Shown here piece after piece: positions 1 to 11,124 of a DNA stretch of 64,000 bases. The translations under genes and the position numbers were made by a program. The DNA is taken from NCBI GenBank assembly GCA_023548195.1, contig JAJHZJ010000041.1, positions 2,232,001 to 2,296,000 of the forward strand. Reading direction: 5' to 3'. Positions within the stretch are counted from its first letter, which is position 1. Each line of letters starts with the position of its first letter. The DNA comes from Bettongia penicillata ogilbyi (Eukaryota; Chordata; Mammalia; Diprotodontia; Potoroidae). Under the pieces are notes generated by a model. The model saw nothing but the letters and a program-made list of their open reading frames with translations. It did not search any database and was not told the origin of the DNA.

Positions 1-1157
1 AGGTTCGTTTGTTTGGTGACAGCTGAGTGACAAGGCCTGAAACCAGAGCCTGCCGCCCGGCCTGATGTGGGGATAAAAACCCTGGATGTTCCCTCAAACA
101 TTTCAGGAAATGAAAGTTGTAATGTGATCCCTCCTGCGCCCACATCTCCCCCAGCCAACACAAAAGCTCAAAGAAGCCTTCTTGCATTGAATTCAGCCTG
201 AAGTTAGTTGATGGAGGGAAAGCGGAGCCCAACCCAGAGGGAGGGAGAGAGTGAGGGAGGGAGGGACAGCAGACAGGCAGAGTCTGGGGCTGGCAGATGG
301 AAGCAGGAGAAAAGGGCTGGTTCTCCCTGTTCCTCCCCATGAAGTTGTCTCTGCCTCCCCACCCCCCCTACCCAGTCCCTCCTGAGAGCCTTAGTTCACC
401 GCAGACGGCGTGGGCTGCTGGTGCCACCTCATTTCGTACTGTTTTGAGGGTCAGCCTGGGCTGCAATAAAGAAGCACCAACTCAGTCGACCCCTCTGCCA
501 GTTCTGTAGCCCCAGATTAACTGCAGCTGGGTGCAGGTGCCCAGTGCTTCAAACTGATTCCCAGTGCTAGGAGAGGAGGGCCTCTATTTTTGTTGGAGTA
601 ACACAGTCAGAAATAGGGGCTTTTGGAGGTGGGGGAGAAGGAAGAGTGTCTCTCAGTGGGATTAATGTAGTGACCTTGACCCTGGGTAGAAAGCAGAACT
701 GGCTGCTATACTCTGTCCAGGGCTTTTGATTGGTGGGCTAAAGTACCCCAGCTAAGATCTGTGGGTTGGGTAGATTTACTGTTCTGTCACCATCTTACAC
801 TCTTGCTGCCTGTTCCCTGTCCTTGTGACCTTTTTCCAGGTTTGAGGATTCACCATCCATTGCTACACACAGAATAAGTATTGTGAGACAGAGCTGAAAC
901 TGTCAAGGCAGTTCTGGGGGGTAGGTCTGTCACACAGGTGAAGGAACAACGTCCTGGAGGCTGATGCCAGCAGGAACTCCCATTCAATCTCTGGTCTTTG
1001 GTCATTCTAAGATTCAGCTAAGGAAGTGGAAGAATATTAGCTAGAGGGAGGGGGAAAGGGTACTGAAATTGTTGAAGTTTCTCCCAGGATGTCATTATTC
1101 CTTGTTTATGGGTAGTCTGGACTCATTTTCAACAACAGAGAAGAAGGAAGGAAGAGG
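1..1157. other. Unique sequence, candidate non-coding regulatory DNA
   Basis: No repeat family or gene is recognisable here. The first ~230 bases are more GC-balanced than the rest of the window and contain no transposon signature, so they are a candidate conserved element. A purine-rich stretch follows at 212-275. The 70-codon open frame at 297-509 is proline and serine rich, has no known domain, and is not called a gene. Conservation has not been tested. Confidence 0.5.
239..265 (+). other. G-rich purine tract, possible G-quadruplex
   Basis: Five GGG runs lie at 239, 243, 255, 259 and 263, on the plus strand. One loop is nine bases, longer than the usual limit of seven, so any quadruplex would be of the long-loop kind. 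Seen directly; folding is inferred. Confidence 0.4.
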
Positions 1158-1905
1158 TCAAGGTCATCCTTGACCCCTCTTTCTTACATAGCCACCCAGT
1201 TCCTATATCATGTATTCTTTCTCTACTTTGCTTTTCCTATACAGCCCCCATTCACTCAGCCATTGCTCTAGACCCTCATCAACTCTCATTAGGACTTTTT
1301 CAATAGCCTTCTAATTGGATTCCCTGCCTCAAGGCTCCCCACTCCACTTCATTCTCCACACTGTTGCCAAAGTGATTTTTCTCAAGTGAAGGTTTAATGT
1401 ATTACTCCCTTACTTAGTGAAGTCTAACGGCTCCCTGACAACACTACGTCAGAATCTAAGCTCTTCTGTTAAGCTTATAAAGCTCTTTACAACTTGACCC
1501 CTTCCCATCTTTCTGGGTCTTTAAGACTCTGTTCTGCTCCAAGATCTCTATGGTCCAGCCATACTAGCCTATTTACTGTTCCTCAAACAAGATACTCCAT
1601 CTCCTAACTCCATGTATTTTCACTGGCTATCTTCCACAACCTAGAATGATCTCCCTCCTCACTTCTGTCTTTTAGAATCCCTGACTTCCCTTTGAGACTC
1701 AGATCAAGAGGCATTTCCTATAGGGAGCTGTTCCCTACTCAGCTGCTGGCACCTTTCATTTATCTTCTGTGTATTGATTTGTGTACATGTTGTCTCCCTC
1801 ATTAGAATACAAGTTCCCTGAGGACAGGGACCATTTCAGCATTTTCTTTGTATCCCCAGAGCTTAGCACAGTTCCTGGCACATAGTAAATTGAAAGTTTT
1901 TGTCC
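1158..1905 (+). mobile_element. L2 LINE, 3' part
   Basis: This is a recognisable plus-strand L2 3' region. It has the pyrimidine-rich ORF2 end and 3' UTR phrases about closing gaps between cysteine/proline-rich codons, then the typical end of the form 'attagaataca agttccctga ggacaggg' followed by 'cttagcacag ttcctggcac atagtaa'. It is 5'-truncated and heavily mutated, so it is an old, immobile copy. Confidence 0.85.
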
Positions 1906-2737
1906 ATAATCAAGTTATTGTCCATTACAGTCAAGGAACAGAGGTGACTGAGTTTCTGAAGACTGGAATGCAGTGAAAAGTCACTATAGTTAAACATACA
2001 CATGTTCAGCACCACTAGGATGGCCAGCAGGTAATGAATTCTTTGTCCTTAGAGCCCTAGGTAACTACAAATAGCATTGCATTACTCAGTTCTTCTAAGC
2101 TCTTCTCATTTTTTTCTTTCCCATGAGTTCATAAAATTATTACAGACATTATTAAAACACTTTTCCCTGGTGAATAGGGAGCTTGAGAAGTAGTCATCCT
2201 GAGTTACACAGGAAAGACACCTCAGAGAGACAACTAAGCCTTACCTTGATGGGAATTGGTAGATGTCTTGAGAAGTAGATTGAGAAAAGTCCCATTAATT
2301 TTCAAGTGTGTCAGGTTATGACCAACTGTCCAACTCTTTCTCTTACCCCCTGGAAAAGTGCAAAAGTGCAGGTTATTCCATAGGTACCTGGTAAAGGTCT
2401 GATTATCCTCTGGGGATAGTCAACCCTGAAAAAGATTTAGTTGCAGATCAGGGACTATAATCCACAATGTTATAACTCTAGGGATTTAATTCTGGAATGG
2501 TGGATAAACTCAACATGCTCATTTTGCAGTCTCCTGTCTTCAAGCTATTTTGGATACATCTTCCTCACCTGACATATGTTAGAAATGTGTATGTATGTAT
2601 GTATATATGTACACATAGATACATATAAACACATTCTACAATATATGCTGTATGAATGGGCTTAAAGGCAGAATAGTATAACAGAACATTTGACCACAAA
2701 TCACACGTCTAGAGTTGGAGTTTTGACCTTGGTATTT
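1906..2737. other. Unique sequence with a short TATG/TA-rich run
   Basis: No gene or clear repeat is seen, apart from a short simple-sequence patch near 2587-2640 made of TATG, TA and ACATA units. The longest frames are shadows with no recognisable domain. Confidence 0.4.
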
Positions 2738-2955
2738 ACTAGCTTGATAGTACAGTGGCTAGAACACTGAGTTTGGAGATAAGAAACCTAGGTTTAAATC
2801 CTGACTTTACTACATGTGTGAATACCTTGGCTAAGTAACTTTATCTTTTTGGGTCTCAGTTTTCTTATATGTAAAAAATGGGGAGGGAGAAGAGGTTGGA
2901 CTAGATGATTTCTAAGGTCCCTTCTATCTCTCTCTCCATATATCTTTGATCCTAC
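2738..2955 (+). mobile_element. tRNA-derived SINE (MON/THER type) with CR1/L3-like tail
   Basis: The head resembles the common marsupial SINE head with a B-box-like 'ggtttaaatc'. The middle carries 'ctaagtaact ttatc...ctcagttttc ttatatgtaa aa'. The tail 'ggttggacta gatgatttct aaggtccctt' matches the 3' end typical of L3/CR1 elements. Family name by recall. Confidence 0.75.
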
Positions 2956-2959
2956 TTAC

Positions 2960-3065
2960 CTGATATGATCAAGTCAATTAACCATGAATTATTTCCTTTG
3001 CAAAGTGGGTCTAATAATAATACTACCCATTCACCTATTTCACAGGTTTGTTGTGAGGAAACTAT
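2960..3065 (+). mobile_element. MIR fragment
   Basis: A degraded MIR 3' half: 'aagtcaatta acc' followed by an AT-rich stretch, then 'aataataata ctacccattc acc' and 'ggtttgttgt gagga', the usual MIR order. The 5' part is missing. Confidence 0.6.
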
Positions 3066-3767
3066 GAGTTACTACTGCTGTTCAAAGGAGGCCACTTATT
3101 TAAAAGGAACTTGAATCAGCTGACTGGACAGTGTTTTTAGGACCGGTTTCAATAATCATAATCAGGAGGAATGTTTAACATCTCAAAAATTAGAAACTGC
3201 TTTGAAGACTGGTAACTCACTAATATCAGGACAGCATCTTGCAGCTAGTGGGCACTCAATAAATACTTATTAGTAGTGAATGCATAAATGGCCAGTTAAA
3301 ACTATAGGAAGTTATTCAGGTAGAATGTAATTAGAAGAGTTGGAATTTAAATGAGGTCTCTTGGTTAACACCTCCAGTCTGGTGAAAATCCTTAATGACC
3401 TCCAGGGACAAATATCTCATTTGGATATGTTCCCACATCTTCACTTATTTCAAGGGCATTTAAATTTGGATTTTGTGTATGGAGAATTTGCTTGAGGCAA
3501 TACAGTAGAGCTGAATTTCCATCTCCTTCCAAAAAGATAAAAGTAGTACTTGGAGTTATGTTGGGAAGTTTATTCAGGACTGATTCAGAAGTAGAGGTGA
3601 GGTCAGACTACTGGAATTTAGAAGGTCCTCTTTAAGGGTAAATGAGGGACCAGAGGAGTAGAATAGGATACGCTTGTGGTAGCAGCCGTTATAAATGAGT
3701 CAACATGGTGTATATCCCCTTCATGGAGCTAAAAGGGAGAAGGTTTGATAGAAAAATAAACAAAATG
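3066..3767. other. Mostly unique sequence with a short L2 3' end
   Basis: Positions 3225-3290 look like an L2 3' terminus ('gcactcaata aatacttatt'). The rest shows no known repeat and no gene. The 61-codon minus-strand frame at 3689-3874 runs into the next SINE and is not a gene. Confidence 0.4.
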
Positions 3768-3870
3768 AAACTAGACTGGGGGCTCAGAGACCAAGGCTCT
3801 AGCCTAAGTTCTGCCACTTGGTGAGTGACTTTGGGTGAGTCATTTAAATTTTCTGGTTTGTAATGTCTCC
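3768..3870 (+). mobile_element. SINE fragment (MIR/MON type)
   Basis: It has 'ctagcctaag ttctgccact' and 'gtgactttgg gtgagtcatt taaa', the degraded central tRNA-SINE block. Both ends are unclear. Confidence 0.55.
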
Positions 3871-3895
3871 CCAATGTGGAATCAAAGTGTCAGAC

Positions 3896-4034
3896 TTAGG
3901 GGTTCTTAATATTTTTGTGTAATGGATCTCTGTGGCAGTTCATGGATCTCATTTCAGAATAATGTTTTTAAATGAATAAAATAAAACATAGAGGGTTATA
4001 AAGGAAGCCAATTATATTGAAATACAGATATTAA
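3896..4034 (+). mobile_element. Old DNA-transposon-like repeat fragment
   Basis: It contains 'gttcttaata tttttgtgta atgga' and 'cagaataatg tttttaaatg', phrases I associate with a mammal-wide interspersed element, probably a hAT-type DNA transposon. The family is uncertain. It ends in the neighbouring AT-rich microsatellite. Confidence 0.4.
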
Positions 4035-4166
4035 AATATATGTGTATGCATCTATACCCATATCCATATACATACATATATGTACATATAATATATATTC
4101 AGTATATACATATAATGTATTTTATATATATGTGTGTATGTATATATATATATATATATACACATA
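4034..4166. repeat. TA/TG/CA-rich microsatellite
   Basis: Alternating TA, TG and CATA units, ending in a nearly pure TA run of about 20 bases at 4141-4160. Likely length-polymorphic. Confidence 0.85.
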
Positions 4167-5314
4167 TTGAAGCAAATTCATAACCTCATGTTACGAATTC
4201 CTGTCTCATTTGTAAGGTTGGTCTCAGCCTTAATATTTGATTAAAATACTGTGGATAGGATGGGGTTGTCTACATTCAAAAGAGCATTAAATATTCTATT
4301 TTTAACTCCACCACTCCACCTTCAGCCCTGCCCCTCACTCAGCATCTTCATTTCAATTCTGTTGAAAAATAGAAGATTTTAATCAATCACTGTGCAAGCA
4401 CAGTCAAGACTCAAAACTATTATATAGTAAACATCCTTTTCCATAAGTAAATGATTTTTCTGTAAGTGTGCATGTGCACACACAAACACAAACACACATG
4501 TACACATATACACACACATCATTGATTTCTAGTATTGTTAGGAAGTGGTGGGATGTTTATTAAGATGTAACAGTTCTAGAGATGTACCAGAATTAAAAAT
4601 AGGCTATCATATATGCACTGTAAGACTGACAATTTGCTCATATTGAAAGTGTTCATCTGTGTACTTTTTGTGAGTGTTTAGTTTTATTTCTTTTATTTAG
4701 GAAGACAAAAAAATTATTTTATATTTGGAACCAAAGTTCAATTCAATTCAAACTCAATTCAAGATAAATAGAAAAAAAGGACAGTAAAGATAGTGGGAAG
4801 GAGGTGGTTTGATTTTGGGCCCACAGATTTTTATAAAAAATCTCTTATTAGTCAGGGACTCGATGGGAAATTTTTGTAGGAACTGTGACAGTATTGTTGC
4901 TTAATAATTTGCATATTCTTCATTGATTTGCATGCAACCAGGGCCAAGAAGTTCCAAAGCTGCTTCTCCTTTCCTTACTTTCTACCGATACTAATAGCAT
5001 GACTTGAATAAAGAAATGGCACTTTTCCTTCTTGGTTATTCCATATGTGTATTAAAAAAATAAGAAGAAAGAAAAATAAGAAAGAGTTCTCTATTCAGAG
5101 GAATAGTTTAATTTAAATTAGATGAAACTTTGTAGGTCTCTCAAGGTTTGGAGGGAGACCCCCAAGCTGCAGCATATCAGTTAGGAAATGAAATTTAAAG
5201 GGCATTCAAAGTACTCTCAATCACATTTCTACTAGTTTCAAATGAAAATTATATGCCTGGACCTGCGGATTTATGATGCTGATATTAGTTCTAACATGCT
5301 TAGAAACCTGTTGG
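4167..5314. other. Unique AT-rich sequence with octamer motifs
   Basis: A CA-rich patch lies at about 4465-4520. Two perfect ATTTGCAT octamers occur at 4907-4914 and 4926-4933. No gene or named repeat is recognisable. The spacing of the octamers makes an enhancer possible, but this is inference. Confidence 0.45.
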
Positions 5315-5515
5315 AGGGAGCATTGGTTTTGAAATCAGAAGACCTGGATTCAAATTCTGGCTCTACCTCTTAGTACCAGTATCACCTTGGATAAGTCACT
5401 TCATCTGTTTGAGACTCAGTATTGAAATGAGAAAAAAAAAAAAAGAGAGAGTTGGACTCCATGACCTCTAAAGTCCCTTCTAGCTCTAAATCTATGATCT
5501 TTTGATCTATGTCTC
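5315..5515 (+). mobile_element. tRNA-derived SINE with A-rich insert and L3-like tail
   Basis: Head 'gtcactt catctgtttg agactcag' and B-box-like 'ggattcaaat' are followed by an A13 run with GA repeats. The tail is 'gttggactcc atgacctcta aagtcccttc tagctctaaa', the CR1/L3-like 3' end also seen at 2.9 and 17.2 kb. Confidence 0.8.
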
Positions 5516-6796
5516 TTAGCTTTATCAGAGATGTCTAGCACTCAACAGTTGAGTTATGGACTTTAGCTAATTAATTCTGCACCTATAAAACTTATATAAA
5601 CAATTCCATATTCATGAACCAGAAGACACTAACTCACTTTCCTTGGAAAATTAGCTAAATACAAATACTTGGGAGATAAGGTTCTACATAGAGTAGAAAA
5701 GATGACATTTTAATTGGAAGAATATTTCAGATGACTGGTAAGACAATTGCAAAACTTTTTTTTTTTGCTTGATAAAGCCAAAGCATAGTGCTGCAATAAA
5801 GTTTTGTTTTTAGAGGAGTTTGCATTTTTCTAATACTATTGTATATTTTGCTTAATTAAATTAATTCAATATGAGATAAAATGAAATATAATGAACTCCA
5901 TCCCTACAAGGTGTTGTCTTCAAGATGGCAACTGCATGCAAATTCTCTAAAAGTTATACTTGATGTGTTCACACCACTTGAGCCCTAGTTCTGACCTTAC
6001 AAGTCTTTAGGATAATGTAGGATTTGACCTGACTGTCTTCTTCCATCCTGTTCCTGTTCTGAGTGTTTGGCACTGTAAACATGAAAAAGAGTAGTTAAGG
6101 AACTTCCAGTCATTTTATTTTGAAGTATTGTTATATTCAAATAGACATTTTTGCTCATGTTTGAATTTTCATTTTCTGGTGCTTTCAGTAACATTTCTTC
6201 AGAGAAATAAAGAATTGGTACAGTATGACATACACCCAAAACATTGGGTGAATATATTTCAAAGGGTTCAGAGAAAGAATAAATAGAATCACTGGCCTAG
6301 TTTATGGATGAATCTGAAATTTTATGATGGAAATTTCTATAGAAGAAATCAGCCCAAAAAAGCTCTTCAAAATGAGATTCTGAAGACACAAAGAAACAAT
6401 TCCAAGTTAAGGGAAAGGAAGAGTTATCCACAGAGATGCCCAAGGGACTCATCAAGTTAGATTTTTAAAAATGTATATACACAGAAGATGACTGCAAGTG
6501 CAGAGGAAGACTATGAAAACCTGGAATGGTAGTGTAAGAAGAGTTATGGTGGTGGTGGTGGGGGCTTGCAATATGGTACTGAGAATTAGGAGAGTTGAAC
6601 CCTCTTTCCCAGTGAATGAACTATGCATAGAATTATCTGCAAAGGTAGAGGCAAAATACTCATAAAAATCATATTTCAGATTGGATTTATCTGAAGTTTT
6701 GTGGTACAAATCCAATGTTTTTATGCTGTTTTCCTGCTTTGGCTCTAGAGTTTGGCCAGAGTTTGTGGAAAAGAAGATAGGCTTATAAAATTAAGA
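5516..6796. other. Unique AT-rich sequence
   Basis: No repeat family was recognised with confidence. The 80- and 87-codon minus-strand frames (5997-6239, 6452-6715) have no domain. Another octamer (ATGCAAAT) is at 5936-5943. The segment 6240-6420 reads like an old, unidentified retroelement piece. Confidence 0.35.
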
Positions 6797-7085
6797 GCTA
6801 TCATTGATAAAGCTCTTTAAGGTTTGCAAAGCACCTTAAAAATATTATCTTATTTTATCCTCAAAATAAATCTAGGAGGTAGGTCTTCTTATTCCAATTT
6901 TATAGATGAGAAAACTGAGGCAAATAGAAACTAAGAGACTTGCCCAGTATCACATAGTCAATTCATTTCTGAGGCAGGGTTTGAACTCAGGTTTTCCTGA
7001 TTGTAGGCTCTTTATGTCTCTTTACGTCTGAGGCATTTTTTTCCTTTGCAGGAAGCCTCTATGGCCAGGGCGCTATCCACTGCAC
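6797..7085 (-). mobile_element. MIR/MAR-type SINE, reverse orientation
   Basis: On the plus strand it reads from tail to head: 'taaggtttgc aaagcacctt', 'atcctcaaaa taaatctagg aggtag', 'tttatagatg agaaaactga ggc', 'cttgcccagt atcacata', 'ggtttgaact cagg', and ends at 'gcgctatcca ctgcaccact', the complement of the tRNA-like head. It is nearly full length, with an insertion near 7010-7060. Confidence 0.8.
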
Positions 7086-7250
7086 CACTGAGATAGAAGG
7101 GACCTTAGACACCATCTAGTCCAGTCCATCATTGCATGGATAAGGAAACAGGATCAGAGAGCGCATGACTGACTCAAAGTAATAGGGTGGTGATAAATGG
7201 CAGAATTTCAATCTAGGTTCTTTGACTTCAAGTCTAATGTTCTTTCCATT
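7085..7250 (-). mobile_element. MIR-like SINE with L3-type end, reverse orientation
   Basis: It begins 'agaagggacc ttagacacca tctagtccag', the complement of the CR1/L3-like tail. It continues through 'ataaggaaac aggatcagag ag' to 'cttcaagtct aatgttcttt ccattgta'. It abuts the previous SINE head to tail. Confidence 0.75.
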
Positions 7251-7252
7251 GT

Positions 7253-7254
7253 AT

Positions 7255-7303
<49 letters not shown>

Positions 7304-7310
7304 CACATAT
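7253..7310. repeat. TA microsatellite
   Basis: Alternating TA with two interruptions (TGTA and CA), about 58 bases. Confidence 0.9.
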
Positions 7311-7404
7311 GAATAGATCCTACCTGAATTACTAAGTGTCCATTTTTTTTTTAGCAATTGCTTATACTATTGGGGAAGGTGGAAAGACTAGACAGCTACA
7401 GCAT

Positions 7405-8040
7405 CTAGATAGGTAGGTTCCCTGTTCCCAGTTGCCTCCAGGATAAAATGCACACTCCTCTGTTTAATATTTGAAACCATTCCCAATATGGCTCCAGTGT
7501 ATTTTTGCATACTGAAGTCATATTACTCCTCCCTTGCAATCTACAGTTGAGACTAACCTGGCTGCCTTTGATGTTCCCATTACTAGCATGTTCCATTTTC
7601 CAGTTCCATGCCTTTGCACAGGTGGCCTGCCCCTTACGCCTGGGATGGTCTTCCTCCTCATCTTTGCCTCCTTTAATTCAATGATTCAACGAGTATTTAT
7701 TAAACACCTTTTTTTGTGCCAAGCACAGGGCTAGGTGTTGGGGTTACAAAAACAAAAATGAAAATTCCTGTGCCCAAAGACTTTATATCTTCCTTTCGGA
7801 ATTCCTCATTCCCTTCAAACCTTGACTAAGGTGTGACCTCATGCAAGAGGATTTGAGTACTCCCTTCAAAATCCCTAGCATTTACTTTATGTGTATTTTG
7901 TATTGACTTAACTGGGTTCAAGTTGTTTCCTCATTGATCCTGGAAGGCAGTGGTCATTTTTCAAAGTCTTTGCATCTCTAGCACCTGGTATAGTTCCTTT
8001 GGATTAGTAGGTGTCTAATAAGTGCTTGCTGTGTTGAATT
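7405..8040 (+). mobile_element. L2 LINE 3' part with a nested reversed L2 piece
   Basis: Plus-strand L2 3' UTR: 'gcctttgatg ttcccattac' and 'tgcctttgca caggtggcct gcccc', later 'gaaggcagtg gtcattttt' and 'agcacctggt atagttcc'. At about 7675-7790 the order breaks and an L2 3' end appears in reverse ('gagtatttat taaacacctt' and 'agggctaggt gttggggtta'). The host copy resumes at ~7790. The reading frame at 7534-7734 lies inside and is not a gene. Confidence 0.8.
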
Positions 8041-8632
8041 GAATGGAATTGAATTTATCTCTCCCCCACTTCTCTCCTTGTATCTGTTTAGAAGGGCTGA
8101 ATTGATACAGATTCACATTTGCAATTCCTGTCCAGACACAATCCCACTTCAGCAAAGCAGTTACTGGTTTCCTTATCAGGAACATAATGTTCCAAGATGC
8201 CTTATTTCTCAGCTAAGAAGTAAAATTGACATTCTGACTGCTCAGTTCACTTTGAGATTCTTTTGTCCTGTTGGATATGGTGTCAACAGCCCTGGTGCTC
8301 TGGCTGAAATCCAGTTCAAGTACTTCATAGGCAAACAGCACGTACACATTCTTGCCATAATTAAATGGAGTGTTTCTTTGCTTCCTGTCCTAGGCTGTGG
8401 TATGGGATTCCTACAGGCATTACTAAACTGATGAGACAATATCACCCAAGCTGGTTATATTTTAACAGTCAAAGAAATGGATCTAACCTTTCAGGGGATG
8501 CTCTGAAGGACTCTCAGTTATGTTCAGTTTTAAGTGATTTAAGATTTTGGAGTCAAATGAACTAACAGGAAGATTGAATTGTAAAACAAAATATAATAAA
8601 ACAAAACCCTATGTTTGAATTTTGATTTTTCT
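8041..8632. other. Unique sequence with overlapping open frames on both strands
   Basis: No repeat is recognisable. A 130-codon plus-strand frame (8039-8431) and a minus-strand frame without ATG (8216-8389, 58 codons) overlap. Neither matches a family I know. The minus frame has balanced codon use and an N-glycosylation sequon, so a decayed exon is possible. It is described under findings and is not called as a CDS. Confidence 0.35.
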
Positions 8633-8830
8633 TAATAACAATAGCCTAGCATTTATATAGTGTTACGTTTTCTTATTTGAATCTCATAATAACCCTGTGA
8701 GATAGGTGCTGTTTTTATTACACATTCATTCCCCCCTTTCCCCTTTACAGATGAGGAAACTGAACTTGAGGAGGTCAAGTGACTCCAAAAGACAACTAAT
8801 GAACTCACTGGACTTATTAGGCTTCATCAG
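8633..8830 (-). mobile_element. MIR fragment, reverse orientation
   Basis: It has 'agcatttata tagtgtta', 'aatctcataa taaccctgtg agataggtgc tg' and 'tttacagatg aggaaactga', the MIR core read on the minus strand. Confidence 0.75.
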
Positions 8831-9419
8831 CAATAAGAAATCTCTGACCCATAGATACTGCTTTGGTTTTCTAATGTTTTCTAATTTAGAAAATAATTTT
8901 CTAATACTTAGAAGGGCTAAGTAGCATTAACATTTGAGTACTGTATAGAACACATTTTTGTCTATGATATTCAAAATACTTAGCAGTTTAAATCAATTTG
9001 TATGAAATATTTTTGGCATTTTAAACACTTGTTTTCTCTTTTGTATTCTATTATGTGAGAAATTTGGGATACTAAAACTAAATGGTTCCTGATCTTACAA
9101 AAATTTATATATCTAAAGTTATAAGAAGAAAGTGATATGATTTTATGTTGCAATATTTAATGTGAAAATCTCATCTTCTGTATGCACAGCTATTCCCCTA
9201 AGAATAAGGACTATGGAGGAACCAAAAGTCAGGAACTGCACAGGGTTGTGTGCAAAAAGTGGTTACTAGCACTGTCTTGTATCTGTAATGCCTAAGAGAA
9301 ATGACTGATGCAGGGAACTTTAGAATATAGCACATCATTTTGACATCTACAAGAGAGGGAGCTGAAATGGTAGGCATTTCCCTAGAGGGTACAAATGCAG
9401 ACAGACCAATTTTACTTTT
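8831..9419. other. Unique AT-rich sequence
   Basis: No gene, named repeat or regulatory pattern was recognised. Confidence 0.4.
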
Positions 9420-9615
9420 GGGTCATCAGAACATGGATAGCTAGTATCTGAAGCAGGATTTGAACTCACATCTTCTGGACTTCAAATCCTGCTCTTTATT
9501 CTCTTCACTGTTTACTTGCCTCAAAAGTATCATTTTATCGCTCTGACCCTCAGTCTGTAAATGGGATAGAACTAGATGATTCCCTGAGATAACTTCTAGC
9601 TTGAAATTCCAGGAA
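9420..9615. mobile_element. Two SINE fragments in opposite orientation
   Basis: 9420-9520 reads 'ctagtatctg aagcaggatt tgaactcaca', a minus-strand tRNA-SINE 5' half. 9535-9615 reads 'gaccctcagt ctgtaaatgg gat' and 'actagatgat tccctgagat aacttctagc', a plus-strand 3' half with the L3-like tail. Together they form an imperfect inverted pair. Confidence 0.65.
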
Positions 9616-9780
9616 TATATACATATATGAGTGTATATATATATGTATATTTCTTTTTTTTGAGTGCATATATATTTGAGTGTATATATATGTATATGTA
9701 TGTGTGTGCGTGCGTGTATGTATACATATATATAATATATACATATATATATTTGCCAGGCATGTGTATATGTATGCGTA
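9614..9780. repeat. TA/TG/CA microsatellite
   Basis: Mixed TATA, TGTA and TGTG units over about 165 bases, interrupted by a T-rich patch at 9651-9660. Minus-strand frames of 64-132 codons running through it (9441-9839) are rich in His/Tyr/Ile/Thr only because of the repeat. Confidence 0.85.
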
Positions 9781-9887
9781 TTAGGACATGAGATTTCATA
9801 GGTATGGGGAACTCTAACATAATCCTTTTCACTGATCATTCATAAATATCACAAGGCCATATATTCAGTGACAGAAGACATCTTAGA

Positions 9888-10076
9888 GGTCACCTAACCA
9901 TCTGGCCTCAAACACTAGCTGTGTGACCATGGGCAAGTCACTTAACCCGGTTTGCCTCAGTTTCTTCATCTGTAAAATGAATTAGAGAAGGAAATGGCAA
10001 ACCCCTTCAGTCTCTCTACCAAGAAAACCCCCAAATGGGGTCATGAGGAGTCAAACATGACTGAAAGTAATTGAAC
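9888..10076 (+). mobile_element. MAR1-type SINE
   Basis: It contains the full marsupial core 'gctgtgtgac catgggcaag tcacttaa', 'tttcttcatc tgtaaaatga', 'gaaggaaatg gcaaacccct', then 'ccccaaatgg ggtcatgagg ag' and 'acatgactga aa'. The tRNA-like head is truncated. Confidence 0.9.
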
Positions 10077-10079
10077 AAT

Positions 10080-10250
10080 CATAGGATCATAGATCTGAGG
10101 CCCAATTTCATACTGGTAGTAAGCAACAAAGATAGGATTAGCACTGAGGACCTCTGATGACTACTATCTCATATCGGCAGTTCTAATTTATAATCTTGGA
10201 AAGGTTCCTGGGGACTGGGGATAGCAAGAGACTTACCCAAGGTCACAGGA
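10080..10250 (-). mobile_element. MIR-like SINE remnant
   Basis: It has 'aatcatagga tcatagatct gag', then 'actggtagta agcaac' and 'gataggatta gcac'. The pattern continues weakly through 'acttacccaa ggtcacagg'. The block order is scrambled, so this may be two remnants. Confidence 0.45.
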
Positions 10251-11124
10251 AATATATATTTTTTACTTGAGACAATGTTTTAATTTTAGATGAGTTCTTG
10301 AGATGATGGTAATAATGGCTTAGAAGTAGGCTGTTTCTCTATAGGACTACCTGATTTACTAGTCAGTTTAATCAAACAACCTTTCAATTTAGTGGGAGCA
10401 AAGTCAATCTCGTTTCACATTTGACAGTGAACTGTAGCTGTAGAAATCTTACTTGGATCTCACCTTGACTTCAAAGAAAGGTCTCAGCTTAGATCAGCCT
10501 TTTTTTTTTTTTTTTTTTGAGACAGGAAACAAGACTGGCAGCGACACCCTGATGTCTGCGGTATTCAGTTACATAGTGTCAGTGAGTGATATCAGTGTAA
10601 ACGGTATATCTGTCAGCATTTTGACAGACCTAGTTATTATCTTTCATGAAGTCACTGTTATATCTCCCTCTTTTCTACACCTATCCTCTCCTAACCATTT
10701 TGGATAGATTCAAGGAAAACTAAGTTTCCTGCCCTTACAAATGGAAATTAATTACAAGGTCTATTTATTGATTGATTCATGATGCCTATTTATAATTAGG
10801 AGAAGAGAAGGAATTTGTACAGGAGAATGCTATTTATTTCCCCTCTTGCTGCCATAAAACTGTTCCTATAAGAAGACAGACATTCGAATGAAACTTGAAA
10901 CATTCAAGCAGCTTTTTGTAAATTTGGCACCACAGAAACTTAGAGTCAGGAATTTCCTCTGTATTATCCCTGGCAGGTGGTCTATATCAGAGAATTAAAG
11001 AGCTTGAAGGGGGTGAATGATGGATTTAGCTTTTCAGTTTTCATCTACATATTTGGGTTTTTGGTTGGTATTGTATGACTGCTATAGTTACCCACAGCAA
11101 GGAAGTGTCAGAGAGCCAGGGGTC
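10251..11124. other. Unique sequence containing a poly(T) tract
   Basis: A T18-19 run at about 10500-10518 is directly followed by ~190 bases of unfamiliar sequence, which looks like the poly(A) end of a minus-strand retrocopy. The 84-codon frame at 10453-10707 runs through the T tract. The rest is unique. Confidence 0.4.

Noticed and set aside
8039..8431. 130-codon plus-strand frame as a gene
   Set aside because: Its first codons overlap the end of an L2 copy; no domain; the opposite strand is open too.
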